A stretch of 42,553 nucleotides of DNA from Bacillota bacterium (lineage in GTDB: Bacteria > Bacillota > Clostridia > Oscillospirales > Ruminococcaceae), in the NCBI GenBank assembly GCA_023421245.1, contig JAEZTV010000018.1, positions 1 to 42,553 on the forward strand. The letters run 5' to 3'. Positions 15,957-23,537 of this stretch are shown here, in pieces. The notes beneath the pieces were generated by a model. It worked only from the letters and a program-made list of their open reading frames with translations. It did no database searches and was not told where the DNA came from. A program made the position numbers and the translations under genes. Position 1 is the stretch's first letter. Each line of letters opens with the position of its first letter.

Positions 15957-17317
15957 AGCACGGCTCCTTTACAAAGTCAATTCCGGTTTGAAGGCTTCGG
16001 CTTTCGCCGATAAGAATTGTCTTGAAAAATTGTGTATACCAATATCTTTAAGTAAACCGTGCCAAAATATGCAGGCCGCGAAAAAATCGCCATAAAAAAG
16101 GCCTCCCTATGGCGGGTATTTATTCTGTTGTAAGAAACTCTCTCCGGCCGTTCCGAATTCACCTTCTTGCTCAGCCTTGCCTATCCCGCCTCATCAGCCA
16201 TCCTGCGGCTGCCAGTCTTCCAAAGCGTCAAGCAAAGTTTGCCGTTTCGGGGAAGCCATTTGCGGAAAACCGCAAATTTTCCCAATGCGAAACTTTGTTT
16301 CGCTATATGCGAAATCAAAGATTCGCTATTTGCCAAGCGTTAGCTTGGCTATATCACCTCATCAGTCAACCTACGGCTGCCAGCTTCTCCTAACAGGAGA
16401 AGCCAGTTACGGAAAAACGCAGGTTTTCCCAATGCGAAACTTTAGATTCTCTATGTGTAGGGGGCGGCGTCCTCGACGCCTCGTTAATACCACACGCGTG
16501 GCAGATAACCACATCTTTGTGTGTTATGAAGGAAGGTTTCGCCTGCGGGCGACCTACTTTTGTGTTTCAACAAAAGTAGGCAAAAATGAATCAGGGGTAA
16601 CCCCTGAACCCCGCGCGGACAATCAGGCGACAGGCTTTTCGCCCGACACAACCTGCCTCGGCACACTCCACTTATCTCACGGAGCCAAGGGGTAAGAAAG
16701 GCTCCGTTCGGCGTGTCATGCGCAAAACGCTGCGCGTTTTGTTCCCTCGGCTGTTCTTTTGCTCGTTTGCGGTTAAGTCGCCCGATTGCCGCGCTGCGTA
16801 TGCGGCAATCTTCCGCACGATTTAAACTTTTGCCGACATAACCAGCCGCTCCGCGTAAAGCCTTCCCAATGTCAAGTAGTGCTTTCCGTTTCGGAGAAGG
16901 TGGCATAGTGAATCCTTGATTCTAATGCCAACCAAAGGTTGACTATGTAACGGATGAGGTCAATCATCTTGCGGATAGCCAAAGATTTTAGGATAGGCGG
17001 AAAACCGCAGGTTTTCCAAATGCCAACCGAAGGTTGGCTATGTCCTCGACGCCCCGCATAAAGCCTTCTCCTGTTAGGAGAAGGTGGCGCGTAGCGCCGG
17101 ATGAGGTAGCCTCCGTAGGTTTTCTAAATGTTTCGCCTTCAGGCGGCTCCCTTTTGCGCAGTGCGTAGGGGCGCGCATTGCGCGTCCGAATTTGACCTTG
17201 CACAACCGAAATCCCGCAGGCTTGCCAAGGCATCAAAAAAGGAGCCACTCTCGTGGCTCCTTCTGCTTCTCGTCTATCTTCTGTCCTCTGTTCCCTTTCT
17301 CTCTGCCCTCTCGCAGC
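15957..17317. repeat. Non-coding hairpin/repeat array 2
   Basis: About 1.36 kb with no supported gene. The first 130 bp hold the wbp operon leader; the rest is a mosaic of short palindromes with mostly 3-nt loops. They include GCGAAAC/GTTTCGC (16287-16303), GCCAAGC/GCTTGGC (16332-16349), CTTCTCCT/AGGAGAAG with loop AAC (16384-16402) and again with loop GTT (17065-17083), GGAAAACC/GGTTTTCC (16999-17017), GCCAACC/GGTTGGC (17022-17038) and GGCGC/GCGCC (17086-17098). The segment 16535-16850 is a diverged copy of 42118-42435, and 17128-17200 matches 41777-41845. Long reading frames here are side effects of the repeats. Confidence 0.75.
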
Positions 17318-17788
17318 CTATCGTTCACCCTCAAGCCTCAGTACAAGAGCATCGTCACCCTGCCCGTTTTCCTCCTCTTCCTCCTCCACCTGCAGGCAGA
17401 TGAAGTCGTACATCTCGCGGGCGGTTTTGCAGATAAAACGGATGCGGTCGCGCGTGATGGTAAACGGAACGTCGGTCGGGTACCTTGTTTCAATGTAATA
17501 CCGGTTAAGCGTGGCGCTCTCATCCAGCCACTGGGCAAACGCGCGGTCGTACCGCAATGCCTGACGGCATAACCACGTTAAGTTGTGGCCGTCCACCAGC
17601 CGGTCAGACGCCACCAGCAAAAAGCTTTTGAGCGCCTTTTCAATCGTCTGCTGACAGTGAAAGGCGCACATATTATAGCAGTCGCAGTGTTCAATCAACA
17701 GCTCCGCTGCGCGCATATCCTCGCCCGCCTTATTCAGCCAATCCAAATACCTGCGGCTGTCTAAGGTACGGTTTCGCCGTCTGCTCAT
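17318..17788 (-). CDS. HEPN domain protein (HepT-like putative toxin)
   Basis: A 156-residue all-helical HEPN protein. The core reads YLDWLNKAGEDMRAAELLI (about 14-32), then YNMCAFHCQQTIEKALKSFLL (about 38-58), followed by an R-x4-H motif, RLVDGH (Arg63-His68), the metal-independent RNase signature of HEPN toxins. The tail is acidic (EEEEEE). Its ATG overlaps the stop of the upstream MNT-like gene (ATGA), the arrangement of HEPN/MNT toxin-antitoxin pairs. Such HEPN proteins act as RNases or tRNA-modifying toxins held in check by the MNT partner. The motif is RxxxxHNL rather than RxxxxHxY, so the AMPylated Tyr of HepT systems is absent. RNase activity is likely but unproven. Confidence 0.85.
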   Translation of the reverse strand: MSRRRNRTLDSRRYLDWLNKAGEDMRAAELLIEHCDCYNMCAFHCQQTIEKALKSFLLVASDRLVDGHNLTWLCRQALRYDRAFAQWLDESATLNRYYIETRYPTDVPFTITRDRIRFICKTAREMYDFICLQVEEEEEENGQGDDALVLRLEGER

Positions 17789-18090
17789 AACACCACGACC
17801 CCCGTTTCGTGAATCACGCTTGCAAACGAATGCGGGGTTTTCACCATCTCATTCCATTCGTCGGGGGTATAGATTACCACATCAAACGGAATATCCGATT
17901 CAATGCTCAGGTAGATGCGTTTTTCCACCGCCGATTTGTCGTCGGTCTCTACCACAACGCACAGCTTAAAGCTAAGCAGCCTGCCCGCCACCCCTTTTTT
18001 TTGATTGAACAGGATGATGTGCTTGGGTTTTACATCCTCTTCAATCTCGCTTGCCACACGGCGTATGCTGTCAAGCAACTCGTGATCCAT
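17785..18090 (-). CDS. Degenerate MNT nucleotidyltransferase-like protein (putative antitoxin)
   Basis: A 101-residue partner of the HEPN protein. The shape of a minimal nucleotidyltransferase is recognisable: an N-terminal helix, then HIILFNQKKGVAGRLLSFKLCVVVE, and later FDVVIYTPDEWNEM. The catalytic GSx10DxD motif is lost: the expected F-G-S is FNQ (28-30), and the S-D-x-D of the next strand is S-F-K-L (40-43). Only the third acidic position (the Asp of FDVVI) seems kept. It therefore probably cannot transfer nucleotides and may neutralise its partner by binding. The ATG at 18090 has AAGGGGG 9 nt upstream; the ATG at 18099 touches it. Confidence 0.75.
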   Translation of the reverse strand: MDHELLDSIRRVASEIEEDVKPKHIILFNQKKGVAGRLLSFKLCVVVETDDKSAVEKRIYLSIESDIPFDVVIYTPDEWNEMVKTPHSFASVIHETGVVVL

Positions 18091-18197
18091 GGTATGCATC
18101 CCCCTTTATGCTTTCCGCCGTCGGGCGGGGATATATCTGCCTGCCGAAGGCTCTCGGCCATCCGGCAGGCACCTTCTTCGTTATGGAGCGCTCGCGC

Positions 18198-18782
18198 TTA
18201 TCCCCTGCTCTGCGCCGCTCTCTTTACCGCAGGGATTACAAGCAGTGCCAGCGCACCGCCAATCAGTGCTGTTACCAGCTGCGGGTACGAGAACATCAGC
18301 GAAAGCTTTTCCGCTGCGGCAGGCTTAATCTCCGGTACAAGCGTAAGCAGCGCGGGAACGGTCAGCCACAAAAATGCACACTTGGCGGCCGCACCCAGTA
18401 CAATGCCCGCAATGCCGTATACGCCATAGGGCTTCTGCCCTTTTTTTGCCGCCATGTGAAAGAACAGCCATGTTACCAGCACGATGATGACGTTTCCAAG
18501 CGCGATTGCCGGGGTAACGATGGGCTGCCCCTGAATGCCAAGCACAAGTGCCAGCACCGCGGAAAGTATCCCGACGGCGGTGCCGCTCCACACCCCCACG
18601 ACGGCGGCGGTAAGAATAAGCACCATATTCACAAGCGAACCGGTAATCAGCTGGGTAACGCTCATCGGCCCTAAAATCACCGCACCCGCAGGGATAAGCT
18701 TGCTGCCGATAAACTGTGCCACTACAAGAAGTGCAAGCATCAGTCCGGTGCGTGCTATCCATAGTGTCGATTTGTTTTTCAT
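18198..18782 (-). CDS. ECF transporter S component
   Basis: A 194-residue hydrophobic protein with about six membrane segments, beginning MKNKSTLWIARTGLMLALLVVAQFIGSKLIPAGAVILGPMSVTQLITGSLVNMVLIL. The N-terminal basic helix followed by the GPMSVTQLITGSLVN loop is the pattern of S components (substrate-binding integral membrane subunits) of energy-coupling-factor importers, which share an EcfA/A'/T module encoded elsewhere. The substrate cannot be read from the sequence, and no known vitamin riboswitch is recognised upstream. The ATG at 18782 has AAGGAG 7 nt upstream; the ATG at 18785 is slightly close. The HEPN/MNT pair follows 108 nt downstream on the same strand. Confidence 0.82.
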   Translation of the reverse strand: MKNKSTLWIARTGLMLALLVVAQFIGSKLIPAGAVILGPMSVTQLITGSLVNMVLILTAAVVGVWSGTAVGILSAVLALVLGIQGQPIVTPAIALGNVIIVLVTWLFFHMAAKKGQKPYGVYGIAGIVLGAAAKCAFLWLTVPALLTLVPEIKPAAAEKLSLMFSYPQLVTALIGGALALLVIPAVKRAAQSRG

Positions 18783-19194
18783 CATTCTTCTCCTTCTTCG
18801 GGGCTTTTCTTTCCATTTTATAATACCGCATTTTCTTTGCGGGGGAATACGCGGATTAACCGGACAAAGCCGCATGGACAAAACGATATGTTTGTATTGC
18901 TGCCCCATAATTTTATCATAGAACCAACCACGCCCTCTGTCAAGCGGTTCACCTGCTGGTTTTATATATAAAAAAGGGATATGCCCGCACCCACGCAGGC
19001 ATATCCCTTTTCCTATTTTAACATGTGTTGCCGCCGTACAAGCCCAATCATTTAAAAAAACCGGTTGCTATCCATTATGGCAAGTGTTGTTTTTTCGCTG
19101 TTTTCAGATAGTTGTTAAAACTGTTTGTAAGCACGGCTGAAAAATTGAATTAGTACGTTTATACGGCGGTGACCCATGCTGTACTAGGCTTGCG
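18783..19194. other. Intergenic region between catabolic operon and S component
   Basis: About 410 bp without a gene. It holds the S-component leader (18783-18960), which forms a few weak GC-rich hairpins, the strong bidirectional terminator at 18971-19012, and 180 bp of AT-rich sequence after the last operon gene in which nothing else is recognised. Confidence 0.4.
18971..19012 (-). terminator. Terminator of the catabolic operon (bidirectional shape)
   Basis: Stem AAAAGGGATATGCC/GGCATATCCCTTTT with a 12-nt loop. On the minus strand it is followed by TTTTTTATATA. It lies about 180 nt past the last gene of the operon. Tracts on both sides make it potentially bidirectional. Confidence 0.85.
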
Positions 19195-20259
19195 TTAAAC
19201 CATCAGGCCCCTGATTACCTTTACAAGAGAATCGTACCCGTCAAGAAAGCCTGCCAGGGTGTTCCGGAATCCGCCGTAGGCTTCAAACTCTTCAGGGGTC
19301 ATTCCCTTCTCATCAAACGACTTATGGAACTCGCTTATTTTGCAAAGCTCGGCCATAATCTTATCGCACACAGGCTCGTCAATGCGGCTTACCACCGCTA
19401 CATCGCAGCCGTTAATCTGCTTTTGCCAAGCATAGTTGATGGTCTGGCACAGGTCACCGCCAATGAGCTGCGACCAATGGTAATGGTTGCGATTCGCCGC
19501 AGATAACAACCGTGTGGTGTATCCGCGCTCTTTGTAGATGCGGTATGCCTCTTTTATTACCGCAACGCCCGCCCATTCCAGGCATTCAGGGTCTACTACC
19601 TGCCCGATCCTTGCGGTATATGCCTTCATCCAGTCATCGGTTCTGCCAATCATTATCGTGCACACCGGCGACATCTCATCACAGGGCAGACCCTCTGCCT
19701 TTCTGCGTGCAAGGCCGCGCTCCACCGCCTCGGCCACCGCAACCGCCTGCGCAACGGTAAACGAAACCGTCGCGTTGATGCTGATACCGCGATATGTCGC
19801 CTCCTCCATTGCACGAATACCGGCAGCCGATGCGGGCATTTTGACCTGCATGTTTTTACCCAGACTGTTCAGATGCGCAGCCTGCTCGACCATACGGTCA
19901 GCATCGCGGTAGTATTTCGCGTTGGTCTGTATCGAAAGCCTGCCCTTTTTGCCTTTGTACTGTTCAAATACGGGCAGAAGCTTTTTGCTGCGCTCGGCAC
20001 CTACCTCGTCAATCAGCGCCCACACCACATCATCCTCCGAAAACGCGGGGTTTTCGGCAATAATTTTATTGATGCGCGGCTCCCAATAGGCAAGCTCGTT
20101 TTTCACCACCGCGCCGACAATTATGGGGTTGCTGGTTGCACCTACACATCCGCGCGCAAGGCCGTATTCCAGCTCCTCCTCGCCGCAGGAATCAATCCAG
20201 ATATCGGTTTCGGGAAATTTAACTGCCGTCTCGTGCAGCCTTCCTTTAAATTCACTCAT
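19195..20259 (-). CDS. Transaldolase family protein (large form)
   Basis: A 354-residue cytoplasmic aldolase-fold enzyme. TSNPIIVGAVV near residue 42 is the transaldolase substrate-loop motif. Lys140 in NMQVKMPASAAGIRAMEE is the expected Schiff-base lysine, and NATVSFTVAQAVAVAEAVERGL is the typical strand-helix that follows. It is much longer than the FSA-type enzyme two genes upstream. Transaldolases move a three-carbon dihydroxyacetone unit between sugars, so it could recycle pentose and hexose phosphates or act directly on the operon's substrate. The ATG at 20259 is preceded by AAAGGAAAG. It is the last gene of the long operon. Confidence 0.82.
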   Translation of the reverse strand: MSEFKGRLHETAVKFPETDIWIDSCGEEELEYGLARGCVGATSNPIIVGAVVKNELAYWEPRINKIIAENPAFSEDDVVWALIDEVGAERSKKLLPVFEQYKGKKGRLSIQTNAKYYRDADRMVEQAAHLNSLGKNMQVKMPASAAGIRAMEEATYRGISINATVSFTVAQAVAVAEAVERGLARRKAEGLPCDEMSPVCTIMIGRTDDWMKAYTARIGQVVDPECLEWAGVAVIKEAYRIYKERGYTTRLLSAANRNHYHWSQLIGGDLCQTINYAWQKQINGCDVAVVSRIDEPVCDKIMAELCKISEFHKSFDEKGMTPEEFEAYGGFRNTLAGFLDGYDSLVKVIRGLMV

Positions 20260-20282
20260 AATCAATTTCTTTCCTTTCGTGT

Positions 20283-20355
20283 GGAAAACCCCAAAAAGAG
20301 CTTGCATGCGCCGCGCTGCAGAACACACAACCGCCCCCGTTCCCTGGGGTTTTCC
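20283..20355 (-). promoter_or_regulatory. Intercistronic long-loop inverted repeat
   Basis: GGAAAACCCCA (20283-20293) and TGGGGTTTTCC (20345-20355) are perfect 11-bp complements around a 51-nt loop, filling the gap between the isomerase-like and large transaldolase genes. It is probably an mRNA processing or stability structure. Confidence 0.45.
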
Positions 20356-20377
20356 GTGCTGCGTCTGTTACCTGCGT

Positions 20378-21700
20378 TTATTCTATAATTTCAAAGTCCA
20401 TCATCTTGGCAAATCGCTTGAGCACATTGCGGTATTCGCCATAAACAAATGCAACGTGGTGCGCAATGCCGTTTGTAAGAACCGAATCAAGCAGCTCGTT
20501 GATGTCCTGCTCAAACCGCACCTTTACATAGGTACCGGTCAGCAGCTTCTCCATGGGGATGGTATCTCCGGCACATAAGAACATTCTGGTCTTGCCGCGT
20601 GCGGTGTCAATCCGCATCATGTTAATGTGACCGTCCATCATCACAAAGCCTGCCGTAACGCCCTTGCCGCCCGCAAAATATGTATCAAGGCTTCTGTCGC
20701 TGATACCGTCCCACAGGTTTGCGGGTGCAACACCGCAGTGCCACATCAATGCAAAGTTCTCATCAAGGTCAACCTGCGAAAGATCTGCAAGGTAGGGAGT
20801 CTCCGCGCCCAGCGCCTTGGTTGCGAGCATCGACAGCGCACCCTCGATATCCCCTTCACAAGCGATGATGCGCCCGCGCGACTGCAGAATCGACATCGAA
20901 GCACAGGGCGAAACGCCGTAGTTTGCGGCAAACTCGGGCCAGCAGCGAACCGCGATGCAATCCAGCCGGTTAATATCCATGAACTTGTCTATACTTACAC
21001 AAAGGCCTGCCACTTTGCGAACCTGCACATCGGTGACCAATTTGGTGGTAAACAACTTGCGAACGTTTACCTCCTCCGCGTCAATCTCCTCCTCGGTTAC
21101 AGGCTGGCCAAACATATCGGTAAGCTCGTAGTGGTCGATGAGAATGCCGGTTTTGCGGTAGATGTCAAGGTCGTCGGTGCCAACGTTAAAAAAGCCGTGT
21201 GCGCGGTAACCCACAATACCAACATGCGCATTTTCAAGAACAACCTTTGCGCGCAGCGCCTTGAGCCAATCCTCGTCAATCCAGTCGCCGATGGTGTAGC
21301 TTATGTTGTCGTATCCGGCCTTGTAAAGGTTCGAGGCATTCAGGTTCATGCCGCATACTGCATTCAGGCGAATCTTGCCGCCGTCATAGGGCAGCTCGTT
21401 GAACGCCCACAACAGAATTGGTTTTTTAATATGCTTTGCAAACACCAGTGCAAGGTGCCCAAGATGGAACGTACCGCTGATGATAACAAGGCCATCGACG
21501 TTGTTTGCGAGCATCTTCTCGGAAGCAGCCTTTGCATCCTCAATCTCAATAACTGCCTTCTCTTCAAACACAAAATCCACTTCGGGCAGCTTCCCGCGCA
21601 GTTCGTTCATCTTATCGTTGTAAATTTCTTGTGCGGTTTTGTAGTCGTACGTTGTTCTGACTAAGCAAACAACACCCAGTTTTACCTTTTTCATTCCCAT
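20378..21700 (-). CDS. L-fucose/L-arabinose isomerase-like protein
   Basis: A 440-residue aldose-ketose isomerase of the FucI/AraA superfamily. Three regions fit the fold: an N-terminal domain (VDGLVIISGTFHLGHLALVFAKHIKKPILLWAFNE), a central CWPEFAANYGVSPCASMSILQ carrying the first metal-ligand Glu, and RGRIIACEGDIEGALSML with the second acidic pair. A later MDGHINMMRI offers the His ligand. The family uses Mn2+ to convert aldoses to ketoses. In this operon the likely reaction is isomerisation of an unphosphorylated C6 substrate before transketolase or transaldolase cleavage; sulfoquinovose to 6-deoxy-6-sulfofructose is my hypothesis. A structured gap with a palindrome lies upstream. Confidence 0.8.
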   Translation of the reverse strand: MGMKKVKLGVVCLVRTTYDYKTAQEIYNDKMNELRGKLPEVDFVFEEKAVIEIEDAKAASEKMLANNVDGLVIISGTFHLGHLALVFAKHIKKPILLWAFNELPYDGGKIRLNAVCGMNLNASNLYKAGYDNISYTIGDWIDEDWLKALRAKVVLENAHVGIVGYRAHGFFNVGTDDLDIYRKTGILIDHYELTDMFGQPVTEEEIDAEEVNVRKLFTTKLVTDVQVRKVAGLCVSIDKFMDINRLDCIAVRCWPEFAANYGVSPCASMSILQSRGRIIACEGDIEGALSMLATKALGAETPYLADLSQVDLDENFALMWHCGVAPANLWDGISDRSLDTYFAGGKGVTAGFVMMDGHINMMRIDTARGKTRMFLCAGDTIPMEKLLTGTYVKVRFEQDINELLDSVLTNGIAHHVAFVYGEYRNVLKRFAKMMDFEIIE

Positions 21701-21743
21701 TCATACTCCTTCGTCCAATTTTGCAGTATTATACTATCTCCAC

Positions 21744-21774
21744 GTTACAAGATAGACCTTGTCTGTCTTGTAAC
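21744..21774 (-). promoter_or_regulatory. 14-bp palindrome upstream of the isomerase-like gene
   Basis: GTTACAAGATAGAC-CTT-GTCTGTCTTGTAAC, a hairpin with one wobble pair and a 3-nt loop, 44 nt before the gene start. The minus strand contains AGACAAGGTCTATCTT, identical to the palindrome core at 4270-4285 upstream of rpiB and in the same orientation. A TATAAT lies just downstream, without a clear -35. It could be an operator at an internal promoter or an RNA hairpin. Further small hairpins (21777-21797, 21796-21810) follow towards the transaldolase gene. Confidence 0.5.
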
Positions 21775-21890
21775 TGCCCCTCTGCTTTGCAGCGGGGCGG
21801 CCAAACCGCCGGAAAAGTTGTATAAGCACTGCCTGCGGCAGAATCCGCATCGGCAAGTACTGCTTACCGAGCAAAACCATATCTATGCTT

Positions 21891-22568
21891 TTACTGCGCA
21901 GCCGTATTATCCCATGCGTCGCAGAATACATCCAGACCAAACGAGGTAAAGGGATGCTTGAAGCTTTCGCGGTATACATCCAGCCCGCAGGTCACAATAT
22001 CTGCGCCCAGTGCGGCGTAATCGGCAATCTGCTTGCCGTTGCGCACTGCCGCAACAATAATCTCGGTTTTATAGTCAAAGTTGCGGTAGATCTGTACAAT
22101 GTCGCTGATGTAGGAGTATGCGTCATCACCGCTGTTTTCCTTCCAGCCAACAAACGGGCTTACAAACTTTGCGCCCAGCTTTGCAACAGGAATCGCCTGC
22201 GAGGCCGAGAATACCAGGGTTACGTTGGTGCGAATGCCCATCTGTTCGAGCTTCTTTGCAGCAATCAGCCCTTGCTCGGTGCAGGGTATTTTAATCACAT
22301 AGTTCTTCGAGTAGCCCGCAATCTCTTTTGCGGCCTCAATAAAGTCTGCGGCATTGTCAATGTGGGGATTAATCTCAAACGAAATGGGGAAATCCTTACC
22401 CTCAAGGCCTGTTTCTTTCAGCCATGCCGCTACATCGGTTACACACTGCATAAAGGGTTTTCCACTCAGCTTAATGTGCTTTGGGTTGGTGGTAACGCCG
22501 TCTATGCAATAGTTTTCATAAGCAAATTTAATTTCATCGAGCTTTGCGCTATCCAAAAAATACTTCAT
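21891..22568 (-). CDS. FSA/TalC-type transaldolase
   Basis: A 225-residue single-domain barrel of the fructose-6-phosphate aldolase/TalC family: MKYFLDSAKLDEIKFAYENYCIDGVTTNPKHI at the start, Schiff-base Lys93 in NYVIKIPCTEQGLIAAKKL, then GIRTNVTLVFSASQAIPVAKLGAKFVSPFVGW and SYISDIVQIY. The region where E. coli-type enzymes have SFKxPRQ, with a phosphate-binding Arg, reads VAAVRNGKQ. Small enzymes of this type perform the key step of the sulfo-TAL pathway, cleaving 6-deoxy-6-sulfofructose with transfer to glyceraldehyde 3-phosphate. They also serve in ordinary pentose phosphate recycling. It starts 28 nt after the transketolase C-terminal gene. Confidence 0.9.
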   Translation of the reverse strand: MKYFLDSAKLDEIKFAYENYCIDGVTTNPKHIKLSGKPFMQCVTDVAAWLKETGLEGKDFPISFEINPHIDNAADFIEAAKEIAGYSKNYVIKIPCTEQGLIAAKKLEQMGIRTNVTLVFSASQAIPVAKLGAKFVSPFVGWKENSGDDAYSYISDIVQIYRNFDYKTEIIVAAVRNGKQIADYAALGADIVTCGLDVYRESFKHPFTSFGLDVFCDAWDNTAAQ

Positions 22569-22595
22569 CGTTTACTGCCTCTTCTCTATTATCGC

Positions 22596-23537
22596 TTATC
22601 GTTTTGCTATCGTTGTTTTTGCTGCGTCTACAATATCCTTTGCAAGCAGACCGTACTTCTCCATCAGAAAATCGGTGCTGCCTACCTCACCAAAATGATC
22701 CTTTACGCCCACGCGCCGCATCACAATCCTGTGCTCATCCAAACACTCCGCCACCGCGGCGCCAAGGCCGCCTATGACCGAGTGGTTCTCCGCGGTTACC
22801 ACCGCGCCGGTCTTCTGTGCGCTTGCCACAACCAGCTTACGGTCAATCGGCTTTACGGTATGAATGTTAATCACCTCGGCGCGGATGCCTTCCTGCGCAA
22901 GCAGTCCGGCCGCCTTCATCGCCTGTGCGGTCATAATACCGCTCGCGATGATGGTAACATCATTGCCCTCCTGCATCACAATGCCCTTTCCAAGCTCAAA
23001 CGGGCAGTCGTCATCAAACAGCTTTACCGCATTCCTGCGCAGCAGACGGATGTACACCGGTCCATCGTGTTCCAGAATCTGCGGAAACGCCTTAATCAGC
23101 TGTGCGCTGTCGGTAGGCTCTACCACCACAAGACCCGGAATGTTTCGCATAATTGAAACATCTTCCATGCTCATGTGGGTACCGCCGTTAAGCTCTGCGG
23201 TAACGCCCGGGTCGCTGCCCATCATCTTAACGTTCAGTCCCGCATACGCCACCGAAAGCGTAACCTGATCGCAAGCCCTGCGGGTTGCAAAGGGGGTAAA
23301 GGTGTGAGTGAACGGAATCTTCCCCATGGCAGAAAGCCCCGCGGCAACGCCGATCATGTTTGCTTCTGCAATCCCTACGTTGATTACCTGGTCGGGGTAT
23401 TGTTCCTGAAAGCGAAGCGTACCCGCGGCACGCATCAAATCCGCCTCCACCAAAACAATATCCTTATTTCTGCCCGCATACTCGAGCAAAAGGTCAACGT
23501 ATGTCTCTCTCAGCCATCTGTTTTCAAGTTCCATCAT
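22596..23537 (-). CDS. tktB: Transketolase, C-terminal subunit
   Basis: A 313-residue protein corresponding to the pyrimidine-binding and C-terminal domains of transketolase. It has VNVGIAEANMIGVAAGLSAMGKIPFTHTFTPFATRRACDQV, which carries the catalytic Glu of the thiamine diphosphate site (GIAEAN), and an end domain with SGIMTAQAMKAAGLLAQEGI and ENHSVIGGLGAAV. It pairs with the separately encoded N-terminal subunit; the genes overlap by 4 nt (ATGA), which couples their translation and stoichiometry. Together they transfer two-carbon glycolaldehyde units. The gene symbol is a loose convention for split enzymes. Confidence 0.92.
   Translation of the reverse strand: MMELENRWLRETYVDLLLEYAGRNKDIVLVEADLMRAAGTLRFQEQYPDQVINVGIAEANMIGVAAGLSAMGKIPFTHTFTPFATRRACDQVTLSVAYAGLNVKMMGSDPGVTAELNGGTHMSMEDVSIMRNIPGLVVVEPTDSAQLIKAFPQILEHDGPVYIRLLRRNAVKLFDDDCPFELGKGIVMQEGNDVTIIASGIMTAQAMKAAGLLAQEGIRAEVINIHTVKPIDRKLVVASAQKTGAVVTAENHSVIGGLGAAVAECLDEHRIVMRRVGVKDHFGEVGSTDFLMEKYGLLAKDIVDAAKTTIAKR

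Noticed and set aside
16484..16906. A 140-codon minus-strand frame in array 2
   Set aside because: It spans several hairpin repeats, lacks a ribosome binding site and has no domain.
160..17130. CRISPR array as an explanation of the repeats
   Set aside because: The repeats are varied short palindromes without regular spacing or unique spacers, and no cas gene is present.
18800..18960. Vitamin riboswitch before the ECF S component
   Set aside because: I looked for TPP, FMN, folate, cobalamin and preQ1 signatures and recognised none.
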